From Apiosordaria backusii (Eukaryota > Ascomycota > Sordariomycetes > Sordariales > Lasiosphaeriaceae): a DNA stretch of 64,000 bases. A program made the translations under genes and the position numbers. The notes beneath the pieces are model-generated. The model was not told the origin of the DNA and did not search any database. It worked only from the letters and a program-made list of their open reading frames with translations. This document shows, one piece after another, positions 57,106-64,000 of the stretch (position 1 is its first letter; each line of letters starts with the position of its first letter). The stretch covers positions 1,798,001 through 1,862,000 of the forward strand of contig JAUKTV010000003.1 of assembly GCA_030549205.1 (NCBI GenBank), given 5' to 3'.

Positions 57106-57431
57106 TTACCCATGAGAAACATGCGAGACAGTTCCATCCTCCTTCACATGCACATTCAGCCTGTCCGGGTTGTAATCCTTGGTAACCATCGACCCCGGCT
57201 CGATGACCCTTGTTGATTCAGGGAGGTCTTTTTTGCAGAAGCACTATAAACCATGACAGTCAGCGTCAAGCTCAACCTGGGGTTAGAGAGTGATGGGAAG
57301 GAAAGGAGACATACGGTCTCAGAGCTCGGCTCGTTCTCCGACAGCGTCTTGCCCACCAGCTTGTTCATCCACTCCTGTGTCTTGCCCTCGGGCATGTTGT
57401 CGGCTGTTACTCCTGGGACGACGAGAGGCAT
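57106..57431 (-). CDS. I78-family peptidase inhibitor
   Basis: Exons 57431-57315 and 57243-57106 with a 71-base intron (GTATGT donor, TTTATAG acceptor) give 84 residues. The I78 family consists of small inhibitors of serine peptidases such as subtilisin. The N-terminal half reads MPLVVPGVTADNM, then EWMNKLVGKTLSENE; the second exon supplies the family signature RVIEPGSMVTKDYNPDRLNV and ends VKEDGTVSHVSHG. The order and length match fungal members, which lack a signal peptide and are thought to protect cytosol or vacuole. The unusual point is CFC at the splice, where relatives have other residues. Confidence 0.85.
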
Positions 57432-57847
57432 TTTGTGGTGTTTGTTGGGTGATCTTCCTAGATGTTTTTTTGCAGTGATTGTGTGTGGCGTAATATCCTT
57501 CCTGGATAGTTTGTTTGGCTGTTGATTGTTCGCGATTTGGAGATCTGGAGAGGTGACGATGGTGTTTAAGTACGTGGTTCTTAGTATGGGAGTCCTCAAG
57601 GGGTCCGATGACGTAGCATCGGTCTTGCCCGCCCAGCCGATCCAACGGCGCCGGTTAGTTGCGGGACGGGTGGACAAAACGACTCAGCCACATTGTATTA
57701 TGCACGAATTTATACTGAATCATCCAACAATTGCACAGGTGAGCATAAGCTTCGTAAATTCCAAGCGCTTTGGCATGGGATTGGGATAGACATAACCCAA
57801 AGTGGCTGTGATGCAGCAGAGGAGCATAATGCAAAAAGAGATGATCA
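57432..57847. other. spacer between I78 gene and tRNA-Val
   Basis: Probable promoter of the I78 inhibitor gene. No other gene is supported. Confidence 0.4.
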
Positions 57848-57921
57848 TGATTTCGTCCAGGCTCGAACTGGAGACCTTCAGTGTGTTAGACTGACGTGAT
57901 AACCAACTACACCACGAAACC
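57848..57921 (-). tRNA. tRNA-Val (AAC)
   Basis: Read on the minus strand, GGTTTCG pairs with CGAAATC in a seven-base acceptor stem (one G-T), with A as the discriminator. The anticodon stem TCAGT/ACTGA encloses CTAACAC, so the anticodon is AAC. The T arm has GTTCGAGCC. The length is 74 bases and there is no intron. Confidence 0.95.
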
Positions 57922-60900
57922 ATATGTTTAATTGGTGGTCGATTCTCAGTCTCCAACCTATGTCATTAGCGTGACTTGCTGTGGAGTGGACTTTTCAGGT
58001 GGGTGACATTGCACATGAAGTCAGGGGTAAATAGGGGCTAAGACACACTGCACTTGTCACTCATCAGCAAAGACAAAGTCCTGAGTCCTTGCTTCAAGAC
58101 AGTAATTATCGAAATTTTAGCTTACCTTAATGAGCTCTTTTTTTGTTGAGAATTTTCTGGGCGTTACTATCTTAGTAGCCAAGTTAAGGTTCCTCGTTTT
58201 CTTCTTAGCATTATCTGAGCCTCAAAGTCAAATGCAAGGCAGTCACGCAGAAGATGGAAATTCTCCAGGTTCTTTTATTCTCGATATGCCTGAACTCAAC
58301 TCAGTGGATAGGTGCCAATTATTGTGATTACAAGGCGCAAACCGCTTGTCAGCACTCATGCAGCGTCATGGTGGGTCAGCTTTGTTATCTCATTCCTTCT
58401 TACTAACTCACAATGACAAGTTCTCTGCTCGTGACTTGACCTTCCGCCATCGAAAGTCCGGCCCCTTCTCCCCAGATTATGAACTTGTACCTGAGGTAGG
58501 GCACGCTAAGTTACGGTTTCCCCGTGGGGTGAGCGGGACGCCGGTTTAGTGTGTTAGCTCAACATGAAGATAAGACCAGTCCAGTGACAAGAATAAGGAA
58601 CGGTGGTAGATTTGCGGCTGTTTCAGGATGCTTTTACGCCTCTTACCTTATTTATATGTAGGGCGCTAAACACCTTTCTCTCGTGAGTTTTGCACTTTGT
58701 AGACTTGGAGGTGATCGTGGTTGTCATGCACTTCTGAATCTGAGAACGAGGCCAAGCCAGGCTTAGAATCCACATCGCCTGTCACTTCACAGCAAGAAAT
58801 GAACTCCCGTTCCCTTTCACTGTTGAGCCCCCATTTTTGAATGCAACAAAACAACTGCCGGATAGCGGAGTGGCGTTTTAGTGCAAAGCAACCCGACGCC
58901 ATAGATCGGTACCTGCCTGCGAAACGCCGCCCTGTGATGCAGTTCCCCGTTGTCAAGACGTTTGTTTGTTGGGCTTTGGCCCAAGGCTGACATTACCTCC
59001 AGCTTAATCTCGCCAGCTAAACACAAAGCCATCTTCTGTGAAAGTATGTAGGTTGTCGTCTCGGGAACATGCACAGAGCCTGAGATAACGGATTCCGAAG
59101 GAAGTGCCATAAGGCAAGGTTCGACAGTCAGTGTATGCGACACAACCACCCCAATCCAGCATCTGCAGCCGGTTGACCTGGTCTGAGAAACTTCACCAAC
59201 TGGACACATCTGATAGAGCGGTTCCGGGGATGCACACAGTTGAAGATAAGCCCTCAAATTCCCGTCATCATCGGCTCAAGCCACAGCGATCATGCTGCTG
59301 CCCAAACCAGACATATTTCTTTCGCGTGCCTGCTTCGGTAGCCACTTTCACCGGGTTACCGCAGTACTTCCCCAACCTTCCGCCTGAAAACACTTTTTCC
59401 ACAGGACCTGATTGGAAGGAGGGTCGCAATGAGGCTTGTGGTATGGCTGGATGTGGGTCAGAACTCTCTCTTCTTCACCACCCCTAGCGATAAGCCATTT
59501 GGGCCATCATTCTTTTCCTGGGCTTGAGCCATCTATCTGTCAATCAAGTCATCAATATTTTTTGGTTTTGGTCGTATACGTACCATTTCTGCCCCGAACG
59601 TTCTGAATTTGATGTGGCTATGGAGGACAATAAGCCAGTAAGCCCACCCAACCTCCAGTCTCTGTTTCTCGACTTTTCGCTCGACTTGTGATATTTCAGT
59701 CTTGTGGGTCGCATGGAGGCACACCCCAAGAGTCGCAATACTCTGCTGTTCATCTGGAGCAACTCATCTAATCAGTGTCAGAAAATTCCATCAGCAACAT
59801 ACCGCCCCGCCCACCTAAGAGCATTCGCCCAATTCATCGTCACACAACTCGACATTGACAAATTAATCCTCCACATAATCAGACCTGTTATCGATAGCGA
59901 AAGTAGTGTCAGTATCAGCAGCCGCAGAAACACCAGCAAAGCGAACTCTCGATGGCCAAGGGAAAAACCCAGCATCACTGGCATGTGACTTCTTCCGTCC
60001 CAAATCATGGCACGATTGCTGACACGACTTCTTCGAACCAGCCCCGTGTGCTTTAGTATTGCAAAAGCCCGGTGTGAGGAACGTGGCCACATGATTCGTT
60101 GCCCAATCCACAATGTGTGTCACTCATCGAGGTCTCAATGGTGAGTCGTATTTTTCCTCATGTCCATCTGTTTCCTTCACTCCACAATCGGCATCGAGAT
60201 GGCGGGCATCCAGGCTTCGACACTGGGCGGCCGACACTCAGAACTCGATATCAGGAACTCATCACCAGGGTCAAGCAGCCGGGATTCAGATGACCGGGAT
60301 CCAGGCAGTCGTGTCCTAGGAGTGGGAATCCTTCCCAGGAGGGCAGGACGAGTAGGCCCATATCGATCAGGGCCGTTCACATCAATAATCGGGAACATGG
60401 TGGCAGGCAAGGCATACGATCTGAACAGTTGAATGCGGCTCCGATGCAGGTCTCCTCCTCAAACCACCGGCTCTTCTCATCATGGCCTCTTCATCGCCCG
60501 GATCCCTTCATCGTCTGGGTCCTTCCATCGTCTGACCCCTTCCATCGCCGGCCTCTATCATCGGCTTGAGTTCTTCGAGTCCTCAATCCCGCCCCACTGT
60601 CTTGGTGCCGACACAAAGCTTGACACGGTGGACGACATACTGACTGATAAGTAGCGTTCAATGCCATGATGCCGAAAGGCGTGCCGAAAGAGAGGAAAGA
60701 GCGGAAAGGGCAAAGGCTAAAAGAGCCAAGCCAGAAAAGGAGAAGCAAAAGAGAGAGAAAACTCCAGAAAACGAAGCCAAAATACCCAAAAAGCGCAAAC
60801 GTTAGCCTCGCCCAAATGCAGCCCTGTTTGTCTACCCTGCTGTGCTACTGTGCTGCTGTGATGACAGTGATGGCAGGCTCGTTTTGCAGGGGAAGTGTAG

Positions 60901-63022
60901 GATTGAGGGCGGGAAACTGTGAGAGACGTTTGGGAGGTCTGGCAGGACAGGTCGCTGGCCAACATTGACAGAACATATCTCTTGTCCTTTTTATGTCGGC
61001 AAAACTCTCTCTCCCCTTCTATGGTGATGGGCTTGGGGGAAGCCTGGAGAGACAACTGATGTCAGTCCTCCTTGTTTGATGAGAGGCTGTTGGAGGATTG
61101 CAGGATAGTTATTGGAGACGCTGTTGGATTTGTATTGAGGAGGAAGGAAAAGAGGAGGGAAGCGAATACTAATTGATGGATATTAGTAATAAAAGACTTT
61201 TGTTTGGTACATTTTGAGTGGTGAAAGAAGTTGTGTGCTTTAGATGACCATGGTTGGCTCTCACAACATGGGATGTCCTGCAAGCGTTCGGACATCGGCT
61301 GCTGCCCACAAGCCACCCACTTTCGCAGGCTCAGCCCAAGGGCTGGTAATGGGTTGGGTCATGACCATAGGTCCTTTCGACGTTGGTGGTTGGGCCAGAA
61401 CCAGACCGTCAAATGCACGGGCAGGCAAGTGACCTCTACCAACTAATGCAACATGGCCGCCTCTGTGCTGCAGCAAGAGGAACAGCCTAAAGGAATAGAG
61501 TGCAGTGACCCCCCAAGCCCACGACATGAGGGAAGTCGGATCTAGCTAACGAACTAAATAAATCACAGAACCTGTCTCTTGTCACAACCATCCTGTGGCT
61601 TCCAAATGCCGACAACTTGGCGGACGTTGAGCCATGTTTCATCGAGCCGTTTGGATCTGAAATAGGGGTTAGGGTAGGTGCACTAGCGCCTGGCAGCCGA
61701 TGCCCAATGGACAACTCCTTTCTCCTCACAGAACATGGACTTTGCTGATTCTCGACCCTTGATGTCTGTCTTTTCAACTTCCAGCCTTGTCAGCCCCCTT
61801 GAAGAGGATCTCGGTTTCCCTCCCAGAACTCGGATCCCAAGCTGTTTGTCAAGGGAATCTCCGCAGGACGCTATCCCCAATCTGATGTTTCGCTCAGGTG
61901 GTGGGGCAGGCTCCCGGCGGTTGGTCCAACGGGTTCCTGTTGGGCGGGAAAATGGGAACCGCAAAGGTCCAACCGCTGGCCAGCGGATGCTGCTGATAGC
62001 TCCAGCCAGGACCCTGAGAGAAATTTTGCCCCAAAACTCGGTCTTCAATCTTGGCTGGGATTGAAGGCAAAGACATGACTCTATGCTCACTTCCAAGATG
62101 TAGCTGATACTAAACCTTGCGTCTTCGTTATCTCACAGCGAGCACAGGAAGGGGGATGACAGTCCGCAGATGCTGATACCCGCATCTGCCTGCATCTTTC
62201 ATCAACCTCTGTCAACCTCCAACACAAGTTCCATCGCAACCCAAGCCCAATTCAATACAGGGGGCTTCCCGCGTCCGCGATGTGTCTGAAATCATTGGCC
62301 ACCTCCCGCTTAAAATGGACCCTCAGCCCACACCGCCAAGCCGTTTTGGTGTCAATTGGGGAAAGGACCCCTGCTCCCTTAGACTGCCATCGTGAAGCGC
62401 AGCCTCAGAAGCTGCATGTTGCTCCCGGGGCTGGGTTGTTCTGGCCTGGGCGTCCCCAGACCCCTTCTCCTCAGTCCCCCCCTAGTCAAAAAGCCAAGCC
62501 GAAAAGGAGAGGAGGAAGAGAGGGCCTTCAATTAAATCTCAGCCGCTCCCTATTTTCCCCCCTACCCTACATCTTTTTTTTTGTCTTGACCTACCTATCT
62601 CACCGACTTCTGTCGCCCTTCCACAACGATTGCTGCCCTGGAGAAGGGATAACCGTTGTTTTTTAATCTTCATTCCTTTTTTGCGAGGAGTGTGGTATTA
62701 GGTTGCTGTTACACACACAAATTTGATACCTTACACGACGTGTATCTGCCGATCGATTTCGCACAGCAGCTCGCACCGACCACACTGCGTATTTTTGCTC
62801 GCTCGCGTCTTGGATCTTCAAGTTTCCTGCACCTCGCCGATCACTCAGGAATTCAACCTTTAATACATACCAACCTACATACCGTACCTGTACTTTTTGC
62901 CCTCGAGCGTTGAAACACCACGAGCCTCTCTACCTTACGTCAAAAAACCACGCGACATCCCCCGTTGAAGAACCGCCCCCCCTATACAACCCCAACCAAG
63001 TTTTTATCACCATATCACAACC
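57922..63022. other. gene-poor region before the last gene
   Basis: No gene is supported in 5.1 kb. A purine-rich stretch at 60660-60805 reads as Lys/Arg/Glu-rich peptide in two frames. CTTCCATCG-type units repeat at about 60500-60550. The last 500 bases (62550-63022) are pyrimidine- and AC-rich with no ATG-proximal frame and look like the promoter and leader of the gene at 63023. Confidence 0.45.
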
Positions 63023-63709
63023 ATGAAAATCCCCCTCCTCACCCTCCTAGCCACAACGGCAACCCTCACAACCGCCCTCGTCCCCCGCAACAACAACCCC
63101 GAACCTGCCGCCCCCATGGCAGGCATAGTCAACCTCCCCCGCGAAGCCTTGCCTTTAATCACCTCCGCCCCCGACCCTTCATCTCCTCTCGTCCGGCGTC
63201 AAGACCGCCCCGAGTCCCCTTCCCCCTGCTTCACAGAAGTAGTCACCACCACCACCGCCTGCGCCGCCATCGGCGACTGCACCACCAAGCCCCACACCAG
63301 TTTAGTCTGCCACGCGGACTACATCTGCCGGTCTGATTCCCAGGGCAACCCCTCGTGCATGTACCGCGAATCCTCCCTCGGGTTAGCGGGGACTATCATT
63401 GCCATTGCCTTTGCGGTCGCGATTGTGGTTAGTGTTTTCAGCATTTGTTTCTTGTGCTGCAGGGAGAGGAGGGAGCAGACTCGCTTGGAGAAGGCGGCGG
63501 AGGCGCAGAAGTTGTTGAAAGAGTCCAAGGTGGCGAGTAAGAGGGCGCAGGGGAGGAGTGTGACGGGGGGTGTGACGGGGGTGAGTCCGGATGGGTCGGG
63601 GTATGGGAGTGGGAATGGGGATGTGGGACAGCAGACTGGGTATGTGGGTGGACAGGGAGGAGGGCCGGGGAACCCGTTTGCTGATTCTGGGGAGGGAGCG
63701 TTGAGGTAA
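63023..63709 (+). CDS. type I single-pass membrane protein, secreted N terminus
   Basis: Single exon, 228 residues. Residues 1-19 (MKIPLLTLLATTATLTTAL) are a signal peptide; LVRRQ at about 56-60 suits Kex2 cleavage. An extracellular domain with six cysteines (69, 80, 86, 96, 102, 112) follows, then one membrane helix (LAGTIIAIAFAVAIVVSVFSICF, about 121-143). After it comes a CCRERRE stop-transfer with two cysteines that could be palmitoylated, a charged helix (TRLEKAAEAQKLLKES) and a Gly/Ser-rich tail ending NPFADSGEGALR. Many fungal surface proteins share this plan and I do not recognise the family. The cysteine region could be a small disulphide-bonded ligand-binding module. Confidence 0.8.
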   Translation: MKIPLLTLLATTATLTTALVPRNNNPEPAAPMAGIVNLPREALPLITSAPDPSSPLVRRQDRPESPSPCFTEVVTTTTACAAIGDCTTKPHTSLVCHADYICRSDSQGNPSCMYRESSLGLAGTIIAIAFAVAIVVSVFSICFLCCRERREQTRLEKAAEAQKLLKESKVASKRAQGRSVTGGVTGVSPDGSGYGSGNGDVGQQTGYVGGQGGGPGNPFADSGEGALR

Positions 63710-64000
63710 ACTTGGGGTTTATGAGAAAGGGGATGGAGGGGAGAGAGAGATTGAGAGGGGAAGTGATATTTTTGGTGTTGGGGGTGTAGGGGGATTGTGA
63801 ATTGTTTGGCTTTTTTGTCAAAGTTGGGGCGCTGGAAGCAAAATGGATAATAACAGGAGTATAGGAAGGAGAAAGAAAGGGGACGGAGAAGTAAAATAGA
63901 ATACACAGAACAGATTTGGGCATTAGCTGGTCATCAGAGCTGGAGTAGGGGTGTAACGAGAAAGGAGCCGCTTTTTCCTTTGGCATTTCAGGACTTGCTT
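63710..64000. other. downstream flank
   Basis: Purine-rich 3' flank of the last gene. Nothing else is visible to the end of the window. Confidence 0.4.

Noticed and set aside
60656..60805. Lys/Arg-rich tail ending IPKKRKR, like a nuclear-localised C terminus
   Set aside because: The tract is purine-rich and reads as basic peptide in two frames; no upstream exon could be joined convincingly.

Overview
The window reads as nuclear DNA of a filamentous ascomycete. It has short GT-AG introns of about 58-150 bases in many genes, moderately GC-rich codons, and fungal-specific families (Zn2Cys6 factor, CorA-like protein, Fig1-like membrane protein, Atg33, ASTRA subunit Asa1, I78 inhibitor). Two nuclear tRNA genes are also present. 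The gene set suggests Sordariomycetes, perhaps Sordariales; that placement is inference.

Layout: 1-9.2 kb is gene-poor, with one small spliced membrane-protein gene and several short repeats. From 9.2 to 22 kb lie a coiled-coil protein (-), a DUF4419 protein with a broken frame (-), a Fig1-like four-helix protein (-), a CorA-like transporter (+), a conserved 58-residue protein (-) and a putative N-myristoylated protein (-). The stretch 22-30.8 kb is another gene-poor island holding minisatellites, relic duplications and a long perfect-looking hairpin. From 30.8 to 42.8 kb lie a GPAT/DHAP acyltransferase (-), RNase P/MRP subunit Pop4 (+), a small secreted protein (+), pantothenate synthetase (-) and a Zn2Cys6 regulator (-). 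From 45.7 to 57.9 kb lie Asa1 (+), a HAD hydrolase (-), a TTC1-like TPR protein (+), a species-specific gene with an in-frame stop, Atg33 (-), tRNA-Ser (+), Tma20 (-), an I78 inhibitor (-) and tRNA-Val (-). After another gene-poor 5 kb the window closes with a type I membrane protein (+). Most genes are unrelated housekeeping or membrane functions; I see no biosynthetic cluster.

Two patterns stand out. First, three conserved genes (acyltransferase, pantothenate synthetase, DUF4419) carry five single-base frame breaks, every one at a run of G or C and every one repaired by exactly one more base of that run. This points to homopolymer undercalls in the assembly rather than to decay. Second, three separate gene spacers are built of degenerate units repeating every 21 bases and sharing a core close to GCRTRTC. 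I do not recognise this repeat family, and it is the best candidate here for something undescribed.
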